Shown in pieces: positions 17,459 through 26,181 of a stretch of DNA of 64,000 bases (within the stretch, counting starts at the first letter, position 1; every line of letters begins with the position of its first letter). Below the pieces are notes generated by a model. The model did no database searches, was not told the origin of the DNA, and saw nothing but the letters and a program-made list of their open reading frames with translations. The position numbers were made by a program, and so were the translations under genes. Source of the DNA: Ruminococcus sp. (GTDB lineage Bacteria; Bacillota; Clostridia; Oscillospirales; Ruminococcaceae); contig JAISHV010000057.1 in NCBI GenBank assembly GCA_031262495.1, positions 20,715 to 84,714 on the forward strand. The letters are read 5' to 3'.

Positions 17459-17684
17459 GAAAAATTCATAAAATTCAAAAATTTTTGTCGAAAAGTTTTC
17501 CGCGTATGCATTATTTACCAAATTTTAATTACTTGTGATTTTTATGTAACTTGCACAAACACAGTGACCATAATTTACAAAAATATTAAGAACACTTGTC
17601 GTAATTTGTAATAAAATATACTAAGTATGAAAAAATATCTCAAATTTATAGTGATGTTGCACAAATTTGAGGGTATATTTTTAT

Positions 17685-17713
17685 TTGACAAATGAATTTA
17701 CTTATTGTATAAT
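17685..17713 (+). promoter_or_regulatory. Consensus promoter for the 3D-domain gene
   Basis: TTGACA (17685-17690), 17 bases and TATAAT (17708-17713). The leader is about 145 nt and rich in short A/T runs. I looked for the conserved blocks of a c-di-AMP (ydaO) riboswitch, which often controls such cell-wall genes, and did not find them. Confidence 0.8.
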
Positions 17714-17863
17714 ACCAAAAGTAACGAAAAATTACGAAAACGAATGTGTTTTGTAACCCTTTTGAAACCAATTTATTTCGTATAACACAGTTATTAACGG
17801 TAGAAATCTTTCAGACCGAAGCCTTTTTAATAATTTAATCACGAATATATGAAGAAAGAGATT

Positions 17864-18838
17864 ATGCAAATAAAACATAAATTGACGATAATAGGCACAA
17901 TACTTGCTGCCGCAGCAGTTCTGTCACTGCTCATAGCGGCAGTGAAACCTGTCCCGGCAGATACTTTTATCGCTCCGATGAAAGACATACTGCTCGCACC
18001 GATTTCAGCTTCGGCACATTTACTTAAAGCGGCATCCTTTACGATACCCGAAATCTCTGTTGAGATAAAAGCCGACGGCGAGACCTACAGTATCAGCACA
18101 TATGGTACGGTTGAGAATGCGCTTACAGAAGCCGGAGTAGCAATTGATGAAAACGACCTGATTAATGTTCCTTTGAATGAATCGCTTATACCGAAAATGC
18201 AGATTCATGTCAACCGTGTAGAAACCCGTCACAAAACGGTACTTACCGAACTGAATTTCGCAACACAGACTATAGAAGATGACACATTATTTATCGGCGA
18301 AACAGAAATTATTGAAGAAGGCGAACAGGGACTTGACGCTAAGACTTATGAGCATACTTATATTGACGGGGTTTTAAAGTCAACCGAACTTGTGGATTCT
18401 GATGTTGCAGAACCGCAGGATCGTGTTGTTGCCGTAGGGACGAAACCGGTTCACCGCAATGTACCCGAAGCCGAAAAAATGAAGAGCACATTACCTGTAC
18501 CCGAGTGGCTCTCATTTGATGAAAACGGCGTACCGACCGAGTATAAAAAGGTTCACACCGGGAAAGGCGTTGCATATTACGCTCATCCGGAGTCACTCAC
18601 TGCCTCAGGGCGAACCGTAAGACCCGGTCATGTGGCTGTAGACCCTGATTTGATTCCATACGGCACCGAACTCTTTATCACTTCAACCGACGGAAAACAC
18701 ATCTACGGTTATGCTATAGCAGCCGACACAGGCGGCTCAATGTTAAGCGGAGACTGTCTTGTAGACTTGTTTATGTATACCTACGATGAATGTGTTCAGT
18801 GGGGCGCGCATCAAGTGAATGTTTATGTTCTTAGATAA
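17864..18838 (+). CDS. YabE-like cell-wall protein with DUF348/G5-type and 3D domains
   Basis: Secreted or membrane-anchored protein likely acting on peptidoglycan as a lytic transglycosylase-like enzyme. The N-terminus has one hydrophobic segment (IIGTILAAAAVLSLLIAAVKP). A DUF348 unit follows (EIKADGETYSISTYGTVENALTEAGV), then a G5-like strand region, and the last 90 residues are a 3D domain (VAVDPDLIPYGTELFI ... YAIAADTGG ... CLVDLFMYTYDECVQWG) with the three conserved Asp. The ATG at 17864 follows AAGAAAGAG and gives a cleaner signal than the track's ATG 15 bases earlier. Confidence 0.87.
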   Translation: MQIKHKLTIIGTILAAAAVLSLLIAAVKPVPADTFIAPMKDILLAPISASAHLLKAASFTIPEISVEIKADGETYSISTYGTVENALTEAGVAIDENDLINVPLNESLIPKMQIHVNRVETRHKTVLTELNFATQTIEDDTLFIGETEIIEEGEQGLDAKTYEHTYIDGVLKSTELVDSDVAEPQDRVVAVGTKPVHRNVPEAEKMKSTLPVPEWLSFDENGVPTEYKKVHTGKGVAYYAHPESLTASGRTVRPGHVAVDPDLIPYGTELFITSTDGKHIYGYAIAADTGGSMLSGDCLVDLFMYTYDECVQWGAHQVNVYVLR

Positions 18839-18881
18839 ACACAGAAATCAGATGTCAGATGTCAGAAATCAGAATATTGAA

Positions 18882-18919
18882 CGCCGCGTTTTTATTGAAA
18901 ACGCGGCGGTTGTTTTTTT
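18882..18919 (+). terminator. Terminator hairpin after the 3D-domain gene, at the edge of a repeat
   Basis: CGCCGCGTTTT...AAAACGCGGCG followed by GTTGTTTTTTT. It is preceded by CAGATGTCAGATGTCAGAAATCAGA and its T-run abuts the GTAGGGGCGG repeat at 18920. A very similar hairpin (GCCGCGTT...AACGCGGC) beside the same repeat family appears at 60065-60095 in the opposite orientation, so this terminator may travel with the repeat. Confidence 0.75.
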
Positions 18920-19060
18920 GTAGGGGCGGGCGCCCTCGCCCGCCCGCACTTCCTAAAATACTCTATTTTAGAAATAAAACAAAATTTCCATGATTTTTTG
19001 TTTATTAACTACAGGGATGTGATAACTGGTATGCGGGCGACCGAGGGCGGTCGCCCCTAC
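18920..19060. repeat. 141-bp repeat, copy A
   Basis: Bounded by GTAGGGGCGGGCGCCCTCGCCCGCCCGCAC and GCGGGCGACCGAGGGCGGTCGCCCCTAC, with an AT-rich 83-bp core. It differs from 19371-19511 at only two positions. Both end modules can fold on themselves, and the outer GTAGGGGCG sequences are inverted relative to each other. Confidence 0.9.
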
Positions 19061-19090
19061 TACGCTGTAAAATCTAAAACTTGACATTTG

Positions 19091-19293
19091 TGAATGTCGC
19101 GTTTGAATGTCGGATGAATGTCGCATGAATGTCGCTTGAATGTCATATGAATGTCTGTGAATGTCCGTTTGAATGTCTTGCAGGGGATGAGGGGCGAGGG
19201 GGCGGCTATTAGGAGTGGCAGGCGTGACGCCGCCCCCTCTCCCCTACACCCCCTGCACCCCCTACCCCTCTCCCCCTGTGGCAGCATGGTGGA
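19091..19293. mobile_element. TGAATGTC-array plus G-rich hairpin element, copy 2
   Basis: Eight exact TGAATGTC boxes between 19091 and 19177, spaced 10-13 bp and mostly 11, followed by GCAGGGGATGAGGGG.GAGGGGGCGGC. Its complement GCCGCCCCCTCTCCCCTACACCCCCTGC lies about 20 bases further on, then CCCCCTACCCCTCTCCCCCTGTGGCAGCATGGTGG. It lies between two direct copies of the 141-bp repeat. The track ORF here (TFKR.DIH repeats) is an artefact of the array. The whole gap 18839-19513 holds only repeats. Confidence 0.85.
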
Positions 19294-19370
19294 GTTCTAA
19301 ATAGAGATTTTGATATTTTCGTTTAACGGTTAAGAATTAAAAATTGTAAAGTTTTTGTTGGTACTTGGTA

Positions 19371-19511
19371 GTAGGGGCGGGCGCCCTCGCCCGCCCGCAC
19401 TTTCTAAAATACTCTATTTTAGAAATAAAACAAAATCTCCATGATTTTTTGTTTATTAACTACAGGGATGTGATAACTGGTATGCGGGCGACCGAGGGCG
19501 GTCGCCCCTAC
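19371..19511. repeat. 141-bp repeat, copy B
   Basis: Second copy of the 18920 repeat in the same orientation and of identical length, with 139 of 141 positions matching by eye. It ends three bases before the aroF stop codon. The near identity implies recent duplication or gene conversion. Confidence 0.9.
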
Positions 19512-19513
19512 AG

Positions 19514-20536
19514 CTATATTTGTCTGCCAAAATCTTTATTTAGGAACCCGCACATCGTTTTTATCTTTTCCATTACTTTTTCAAAATTATCGGGGCGGAG
19601 CTGTTGACCGCCGTCTGATAATGCTTTTTTCGGGTTGCAGTGAACTTCTATTTCTAAAGCATCCGCGCCCGTCACAACCGCTGCTAACGATAGCGGCTCT
19701 ATAAGTGAAATTATACCTGCCGCGTGTGATGGGTCAACACAGACCGGGAGATGGGATTTTTGCTTTAACAGAGGTATTGCCGAAACGTCCATTGTATTAC
19801 GTGTCATTGTTTCAAATGTGCGGATACCTCTTTCGCAGAATATGACTTCGTTGTTGCCGCCCGACATTATATACTCAGCTGACATAAGGAGTTCCTCAAT
19901 TGTCGCCGAAAGCCCTCTCTTTAGGAGAATGGGCTTATTTATTGTACCTAAAACCTTGAGTAAGTCAAAGTTTTGCATATTTCGTGCGCCTACCTGAATA
20001 ATATCAACGTCTTCAAACAGGTCTAAATCCGCCGCCGCCATGATTTCGGTGACTATCGGCAATCCTGTTTCTTTTTTTGCCGCCGAAAGAAGCCGCAGTC
20101 CCTCTTTTTCAAGCCCTTGAAATGCATAGGGCGATGTGCGGGGTTTGAATGCGCCTCCTCGGAGCATCGTTGCTCCGGCGGATTTTACGGCGCGTGCGGT
20201 TTCAAACAGTTGTTCTTCCGATTCAACAGAACAGGGTCCTGCAATTACATTGAGCGAACCGTCGCCGATTACACAGTTTCCCACAGTAATAAGCGTGTTT
20301 GCCGGGTGCATTTTACGGTTTGACTTTTTAAACGGCTCTTGAATTCGAGTAACACTCTCGACACATTCCTGAGCATACAGTCCGTCTAAATCAATCCGCG
20401 ACGTATCGCCGATTAGTCCGATGATACTCTGCTGTGCGCCGACAATGAGATTTGTATTAAGTCCGGCGGCTTTGAGCCCGTCTTCAAGTTTGGCGATTTC
20501 GTCTTTTGTAGCTGAATTTTTTAAAATAATAATCAT
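19514..20536 (-). CDS. aroF: 3-deoxy-7-phosphoheptulonate synthase (AroA-beta type)
   Basis: DAHP synthase joins PEP and erythrose 4-phosphate, the first step of aromatic amino acid synthesis. It is the short AroG/KDO8P-synthase-related type with an N-terminal ferredoxin-like regulatory domain (MIIILKNSATKDEIAKLEDGL). The barrel begins near residue 95 and shows NVIAGPCSVES, MLRGGAFKPRTSPYAFQG, QVGARNMQNFDLL, LLKRG and PVCVDPSHAAG. AGGAAG precedes the ATG. The stop is TAG. It is the last gene of the minus-strand run, and the 141-bp repeat sits against its 3' end. It should supply the pathway that uses the pheA product at the window's left edge. Confidence 0.96.
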   Translation of the reverse strand: MIIILKNSATKDEIAKLEDGLKAAGLNTNLIVGAQQSIIGLIGDTSRIDLDGLYAQECVESVTRIQEPFKKSNRKMHPANTLITVGNCVIGDGSLNVIAGPCSVESEEQLFETARAVKSAGATMLRGGAFKPRTSPYAFQGLEKEGLRLLSAAKKETGLPIVTEIMAAADLDLFEDVDIIQVGARNMQNFDLLKVLGTINKPILLKRGLSATIEELLMSAEYIMSGGNNEVIFCERGIRTFETMTRNTMDVSAIPLLKQKSHLPVCVDPSHAAGIISLIEPLSLAAVVTGADALEIEVHCNPKKALSDGGQQLRPDNFEKVMEKIKTMCGFLNKDFGRQI

Positions 20537-20583
20537 TTGCTGTTTCTTCCTAAGTTTTAATTAAATCAGTGCATTAATAATGC

Positions 20584-21879
20584 TTATTGTATGATAAATT
20601 GTGTACCTGTTAAGTGTTTTCTCATCGCTTCAACATCTTCTTCCGATACACCCGTATCAATAAGATAAATCTTGACGAGTGAATTCATTGATTCAAGTGC
20701 TGTAATGTCGCTTATGTCGTTACCCGACAGGCGGAGCCATTTTAAACCTGTTAAATATGACAGAGGATAAATATCCGTTATATCATTATTCTCGGCGTAG
20801 AGTTCCACCATTTCTTCAAGGTATTCAATCGGCGTTAAGTCGCTGATGATATTGTCTTGAATATGCAGACGCGACAGGTGCGGCATATCCGACAAAGCCG
20901 TTATATCAGAAATTTGGTTGTTGTTACAGTAGAGGAGTTCGACATTATATAGCCCCGAGAGCGGGTTTATGTCAACAATTTGATTCTCCGAAATGTCTAT
21001 GCTCTTTAGATTTGTCAGTTCCGAAAGCGGCGTTAAGTCGATAATGTTATTCGCTCTAAGGTAGAGGTTTTCAAGCACCGGCAGACCGGCTAACGGCGTT
21101 AAATCCTCAATTTGATTGCGAAAGAGCGATAGGGTTTTGAGTGATGTCAAGCCTTTGAGCGGCGTTAAATCCGTTATTGAGTTTGAATAGAGATGGAGTT
21201 CTGTCAGGTTCACCATATATTTGAGAGACTCAATCTCATCATCTGTCAGATTCGCACCCGAAATAGTCAGGGTTGTAAGGTCAGTTGAATATTCTTTATC
21301 GCGGATGAAAATTGTGTCCGGCAAATCCGCTTGAATATCCGAGCGGATAGAAACGGCTTCACTGACGGCATCATTATAGACACCCGCTAAGTAACCTTCT
21401 TTATCAACATATTCGCGTTCGCGTTTGGTTTCTTCTTTAAGCGACTGGATTTCACTCTGCATAGACGCTATTGTTTTGGCATAGTCCGTGCCTTCGGCGG
21501 TTGATGTTGCCGCATCTTCGGCATTCATAATCTGCGCTTTGCCGGTGGGGACAGTTACTGTTTCGGTTAATACTTCGGTGAATGTCGCGGTTAAAAACTC
21601 GGTGACAGGGCGGCGCCGGTTATCCGTCACGGCTTTACCGGCTGCATTTGTGACAGTCTCCGAAATTACCGTACCGTTTCCGTCCGTCACTAATCCGGTC
21701 ACCGCATTGCCGTTTTGGTCGGTAACAATAACGGTAACAGGTTCGCCGTCTTTGTTCGTGACAGTTACGGTATCGACAGATGTTTCGCCCTCTTCGCCTT
21801 TATCACAACCCGTTAATGTAAATATAACTGCTGCCGCGAAAATTGCCGTAATCACTTTAAGTATTTTTAGTCGTTGCAT
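20584..21879 (-). CDS. Leucine-rich-repeat lipoprotein (internalin-like repeats)
   Basis: Surface lipoprotein: the signal VITAIFAAAVIFTLTGCDKG ends in a lipobox. Residues 35-110 are a Thr/Val-rich region repeating patterns such as VTDxxGxxVT, followed by a short coiled stretch (IASMQSEIQSLKEETKRERE). From about residue 200 to the end are roughly ten SDS22-like LRRs of 20-22 residues, for example LTSLKTLSLFRNQIEDLTPLAG. LRRs of this type mediate protein binding; the partner is unknown. It lies 40 bp downstream of parC and 47 bp upstream of aroF, so it may be transcribed with them. Confidence 0.85.
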   Translation of the reverse strand: MQRLKILKVITAIFAAAVIFTLTGCDKGEEGETSVDTVTVTNKDGEPVTVIVTDQNGNAVTGLVTDGNGTVISETVTNAAGKAVTDNRRRPVTEFLTATFTEVLTETVTVPTGKAQIMNAEDAATSTAEGTDYAKTIASMQSEIQSLKEETKREREYVDKEGYLAGVYNDAVSEAVSIRSDIQADLPDTIFIRDKEYSTDLTTLTISGANLTDDEIESLKYMVNLTELHLYSNSITDLTPLKGLTSLKTLSLFRNQIEDLTPLAGLPVLENLYLRANNIIDLTPLSELTNLKSIDISENQIVDINPLSGLYNVELLYCNNNQISDITALSDMPHLSRLHIQDNIISDLTPIEYLEEMVELYAENNDITDIYPLSYLTGLKWLRLSGNDISDITALESMNSLVKIYLIDTGVSEEDVEAMRKHLTGTQFIIQ

Positions 21880-21919
21880 TTCACCACTCCTTTTGCGGAT
21901 GTAAAATTCCTTTTTGGTA

Positions 21920-24142
21920 TTATTCAGGTATCAAATTCATTTGCTCATATTGCCCGACCTTGCCCGCTGACGGTATATTTTTGACTTCAAATTTCAGTAC
22001 TTGCGCTCGCATTGCCGGTGTTACAATTTCCGCTCGTTCAATTTCATTGCCGCTTTTAAGTGTCATAACGGCGACACCCTCGGAATTCTTCGTGGTTTTT
22101 TGAGCAACTTGTCCGCTGTTAAACATTATGAATTTCCCGGCGGTTGATTTTAAGAGGATTTCTGTATTCCCGCCTATAAAAAACATTGCCGCAACAGGGG
22201 ATTTGTCGGAATACGCATTGAGGAGTTTTTTGCGGTTTGTAACGGTTTTATAACTCTCAAGCGGGATTTTTGCACACTTGCCGTTTTTAAAGACAAACAG
22301 GATATGCCCCGAATAATCACTCGTAATAACCGATCCGACAGGCATTTCACCATTATCAAAACCGAGTTTCGTCGGGAGAAAATCCCCCATCAGTGACGCT
22401 TTACCCTCCGGGAATATGGAGAGTTTCGCTTTATAACACTGCTGTCGGTCTCCGAAACAGAGGATTTCGGCGTTGTTTGTAGTTTCTGTCACCGAAATAA
22501 TGCGGTCGCCCTCTTTGAGCTTTTGTTCGCCCGCATTTCGCAGTGACAGAGGCGTTACCTTCTTAATATACCCCTCTGCCGTGATAAATACATTCACGGT
22601 AAAATCAGGAGTATCGTCTTCCGGTTCGTCGTCTTCATCTTGTTCGTAGATAAAATGAGTTTTGCGCGGGACGGCGTATTTCTTTTTTACGTCTTTTAGT
22701 TCTTCAATGATAATGTTCTTGATTTTGTCGTCAGAACCGAGAACCGATTCCATTTCGGCGATATCTTTTATAAGGGTTTCTATTTCGGCAATACGGTTGA
22801 GGATATATTGACGGTTGAGGTGGCGCAGTTTAATCTCTGCCACATATTCAGCCTGAATTTCATCAATCCCGAAACCGATCATCAAATTCGGTACAACATC
22901 GTCTTCTTCGTCTGTCTCACGGACAATCTTTACCGCTTTGTCTATATCAATGAGTATCTTCTTTAGGCCTTGAAGTAAATGCAGCTGGGATTTCTTTTTT
23001 TGTAAACCGCTGTAAACACGGCGTTTTACACATTCTTTTCTGAAAGCCGTCCATTCCTCTAAAATTTCATAAACGCCCATAACCCGAGGTGAACCGGCTA
23101 TCAGAATATTGAAATTACAGGGGAAATTATCTTGAAGCGGTGTAAGTTTAAAGAGCCGTTTCATCAGCTTTTCGGGGTCTGTACCGCGTTTTATATCAAT
23201 AGCAATCTTCAGTCCGTTAATGTCAGTTTCATCGCGGATATATGAAATGCCTTGGATTTTACCGTCTTTGACAAGCTCGATTATTTTATCCATAATGGAT
23301 TCAATATCGGTTGTCCACGGGATTTCGGTGATTTCTATGCAACCGTTTTCGCGGTCGAAGTTCCATTTGGCTCTTACGGTGAAATTACCGCGCCCTGTTT
23401 CGTAAATCTTTTTGGTGGCTTCTTCATCATACAGAAGCAGTCCGCCGCCTGCAAAATCAGGTCCGCGCAAGATGTCGATTATATCGGCATTCGGGTTTTT
23501 TATAAGTGCAACAGCCGCATCACAAACTTCCGTAAGGTTAAATGAACAGCAGTTCATCGCCATACCCACGGCGATACCTTTATTGGCATTAACAAGGATA
23601 GACGGAAATGTTACGGGCAAGAGTGTCGGCTCTGTTGTTTCATTATCATAGTTCGGGACAAAATCGACGGTGTCTTTGTCGATATCGCGGAAGAGTTCCG
23701 AGCAGATAGGGGAGAGTTTGGCTTCGGTATAACGGCTTGCGGCGTATGCCATGTTTTTTGAATATGCTTTGCCGAAATTACCTTTGCTTTCTACATACCC
23801 ATAGAGCAAGGCTTCATTCCCTGTCGAGAGCCTTACCATTGTATCGTAAATAGCACTGTCGCCGTGGGGATTGAGTTTCATCGTCTGACCGACGATGTTA
23901 GCCGATTTGGTCTTATTCCCTGTCAGAAGCCCCATTTTATACATAGTATAAAGAAGCTTTCGGTGAGAGGGTTTAAATCCGTCTATTTCGGGGATTGCCC
24001 TTGATACAATAACGCTCATGGCGTATGGCATATAGTTTTTTTCAAGGGTATCTGTTATCTGTTCCCCGGAAATAATCCCGCTGCCGGCTATGTAGGCATT
24101 ACTGTTTGATTGTGATTTTTTAGGTTCTTTATGTTTTGGCAC
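21920..24142 (-). CDS. parC: Type II topoisomerase subunit A (ParC/GyrA family)
   Basis: DNA-cleaving subunit of a type IIA topoisomerase. The breakage-reunion domain is clear (YAMSVIVSRAIPEIDGFKPSHRKLLYTMY, the PHGDSAIYDTMVRL region) with the catalytic Tyr near residue 138 in AYAASRYTEAKLSP. A coiled-coil section follows (residues 430-490) and the C-terminus has beta-pinwheel-like repeats. At 740 residues it is shorter than typical GyrA and lacks an obvious GyrA box, so topoisomerase IV or a second gyrase-like enzyme is more likely. It follows the B subunit after 40 bp. Confidence 0.88.
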   Translation of the reverse strand: MPKHKEPKKSQSNSNAYIAGSGIISGEQITDTLEKNYMPYAMSVIVSRAIPEIDGFKPSHRKLLYTMYKMGLLTGNKTKSANIVGQTMKLNPHGDSAIYDTMVRLSTGNEALLYGYVESKGNFGKAYSKNMAYAASRYTEAKLSPICSELFRDIDKDTVDFVPNYDNETTEPTLLPVTFPSILVNANKGIAVGMAMNCCSFNLTEVCDAAVALIKNPNADIIDILRGPDFAGGGLLLYDEEATKKIYETGRGNFTVRAKWNFDRENGCIEITEIPWTTDIESIMDKIIELVKDGKIQGISYIRDETDINGLKIAIDIKRGTDPEKLMKRLFKLTPLQDNFPCNFNILIAGSPRVMGVYEILEEWTAFRKECVKRRVYSGLQKKKSQLHLLQGLKKILIDIDKAVKIVRETDEEDDVVPNLMIGFGIDEIQAEYVAEIKLRHLNRQYILNRIAEIETLIKDIAEMESVLGSDDKIKNIIIEELKDVKKKYAVPRKTHFIYEQDEDDEPEDDTPDFTVNVFITAEGYIKKVTPLSLRNAGEQKLKEGDRIISVTETTNNAEILCFGDRQQCYKAKLSIFPEGKASLMGDFLPTKLGFDNGEMPVGSVITSDYSGHILFVFKNGKCAKIPLESYKTVTNRKKLLNAYSDKSPVAAMFFIGGNTEILLKSTAGKFIMFNSGQVAQKTTKNSEGVAVMTLKSGNEIERAEIVTPAMRAQVLKFEVKNIPSAGKVGQYEQMNLIPE

Positions 24143-24182
24143 TTAAATTTTTCACTTTCATTTTTTCGGATTCGAGAAGTTT

Positions 24183-26165
24183 TCAGGATATATCGGCAAG
24201 CTCAAGATATTTTGCGCCGTATTCATAAATATAATCTTTTCTGCCCTGTAGGTTATTCCCCAAGAGGATATCAAACATCTCGGCGGTTTTATCAAGATCA
24301 GTCGGCAAAACCTTTATCAGGCGGCGCGTATCGGGGTTCATTGTAGTGAGCGACATCATATCGGCATCGTTTTCGCCGAGACCTTTTGAACGGTCAAGTT
24401 TGTATTTTTTATCGCCTATGAGCTTGAGGATTTCACCCTTTTCCTTTTCGGAATAAGCAAAATAAGTCTTCTCTTTTGTCGTAATCTCAAACAGCGGCGA
24501 TTCGGCAATATAAATATACCCTTTTTGAATAAGTGTAGGCGTAAGTCTATATAGCATCGCTAAAATAAGTGTGCGAATCTGAAATCCGTCCTCGTCGGCA
24601 TCTGTACAAATGATAATTTTGTTCCACTTGAGGTTTTCAAGGTTAAAATTCGCGATATCTTTATTATTTTTCGCCGAAACTTCAACCCCGCATCCCAAAA
24701 CCTTGAGCAAATCGGTGATAATTTCACTCTTGAAGATACGCGCAAAATCCGCTTTAAGGCAATTTAAAATTTTCCCGCGAACCGGTATAATCGCTTGAAA
24801 TTCAGAGTTCCGCGCCGTTTTACATGAACCGAGAGCCGAGTCGCCCTCAACGATATAGATTTCACGGCGTGATAAGTCTTTTGTGCGGCAGTCAACGAAT
24901 TTTTCTACCATATTTGAGAGGTCGATATTGCCGCTTAACTTTTTCTTGATATTGAGGCGGGTTTTTTCTGCGGACTCACGGCTGCGCTTGTTGAGCATAA
25001 CCTGTTCGCAGATTTTTAAAGCGTAGTCGGGGTTTTCTAAAAAATATACCTCAAGCTGATGCTTTAAAAAGTCTGTCATTGCTGTAGCAATAAATTTATT
25101 CGTGATAGCTTTTTTGGTTTGGTTTTCGTATGATGTTGCCGTTGAAAATGAGCTTGAGATGAATACAAGACAGTCTTCAATATCGGCGAATGTAATCTTG
25201 CTCTCGTTTTTGAGATATTTATTATTGGTTTTAAGGTAAGCGTCTATTTGTGACGTAAATGCCGTTTTAAGGGCTTTTTCGGGGCTTCCGCCGTGCTCTA
25301 AAAAGCTTGAATTGTGGTAATACTCAATAAAAGAGAGTTTATTTGAGAAAGCAAAAACGCAGGAAAGTTTTACTTTATACTCTTCTTTGTCTTCGCGGTC
25401 GCGCCCGCGCCGTTCACATTCGATGTAATAGGGCGGGGTGAGCGACTCACCGCCTAAAACCTCTTTGATGTAGTCCTCAATACCGTTTTCGTAGATGAAT
25501 TTTTGTTCGTCAAATGTACCGTCTTCGTTTTCGCTTTTGAAAATAAAGGAGACATTCGGGTTTACGGTAGCTTGTTTGCGGATAATTTCGGCGAAATAAT
25601 CATCATCTATCGCTATATCGGTGAACACATCTAAGTCGGGTTTCCAGCGGGTTTTCGTACCTGTTGCGGAACCTCTGTAAGGCTTTTTTGTAAGTCCGCC
25701 GATATTCTCGCCGTGCTCAAAGTGCAAAGTGAATTCTGTTTTGTCGCGGTGAACCACAACATCCATATATTCAGCTGAATACTGTGTAGCACACGCTCCC
25801 AAGCCGTTTAAGCCCAGTGAAAAATCATAATCCCCGCCGCTGTTGTTGTTATATTTGCCGCCGGCGTAGAGTTCACAATAGACGAGCTCCCAGTTGAAGC
25901 GGTTTTCGGCGGTGTTAAAGTCCACAGGACAGCCGCGCCCGAAATCCTCTACTTCAATGGAATCATCCGAAAAATGCGTTATAATTATCGTATTCCCATA
26001 GCCGCCGCGCGCCTCGTCAATGGAGTTACTGAGCACTTCAAAGAATGCGTGTTTAGTGCCTTCAATGCCGTCTGAACCGAAGATTACGGCAGGGCGTTTT
26101 CTTACTCTGTCAGGTCCTTTGAGCATCTTTATACTGTCGTTTGAGTATTCTTTCTTTTTAGACAA
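24183..26165 (-). CDS. parE: Type II topoisomerase subunit B (ParE/GyrB family)
   Basis: ATPase subunit partnering the adjacent A subunit. The GHKL ATPase has EVLSNSIDEARGGYG and GRGCPVDF, the transducer follows, and the TOPRIM domain shows EGDSALGSCKTARNSEFQAIIPVRGKILN and DADEDGFQIRTL. The DADEDG sequence is the metal-binding DxD. The track's start would run into prmA; a TTG at 26165 preceded by AGAGAG at eight bases gives MSKKKEYSNDSIKMLKGPDRVRKRPAVIFG, a natural start 16 bp after the prmA stop. Assignment to ParE rather than a second GyrB is by length and pairing only. Confidence 0.88.
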   Translation of the reverse strand: MSKKKEYSNDSIKMLKGPDRVRKRPAVIFGSDGIEGTKHAFFEVLSNSIDEARGGYGNTIIITHFSDDSIEVEDFGRGCPVDFNTAENRFNWELVYCELYAGGKYNNNSGGDYDFSLGLNGLGACATQYSAEYMDVVVHRDKTEFTLHFEHGENIGGLTKKPYRGSATGTKTRWKPDLDVFTDIAIDDDYFAEIIRKQATVNPNVSFIFKSENEDGTFDEQKFIYENGIEDYIKEVLGGESLTPPYYIECERRGRDREDKEEYKVKLSCVFAFSNKLSFIEYYHNSSFLEHGGSPEKALKTAFTSQIDAYLKTNNKYLKNESKITFADIEDCLVFISSSFSTATSYENQTKKAITNKFIATAMTDFLKHQLEVYFLENPDYALKICEQVMLNKRSRESAEKTRLNIKKKLSGNIDLSNMVEKFVDCRTKDLSRREIYIVEGDSALGSCKTARNSEFQAIIPVRGKILNCLKADFARIFKSEIITDLLKVLGCGVEVSAKNNKDIANFNLENLKWNKIIICTDADEDGFQIRTLILAMLYRLTPTLIQKGYIYIAESPLFEITTKEKTYFAYSEKEKGEILKLIGDKKYKLDRSKGLGENDADMMSLTTMNPDTRRLIKVLPTDLDKTAEMFDILLGNNLQGRKDYIYEYGAKYLELADIS

Positions 26166-26181
26166 TGTTTTATCTCTCTTT

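Noticed and set aside
17714-17863. c-di-AMP (ydaO) riboswitch before the 3D-domain gene
   Set aside because: The leader is A/T rich and lacks the conserved GC-containing blocks and overall size of that riboswitch.
19060-19287. 75-aa minus-strand ORF with TFKR.DIH repeats
   Set aside because: It is the translation of the TGAATGTC array and the G-rich hairpin, has no ribosome binding site, and lies inside a repeated element.
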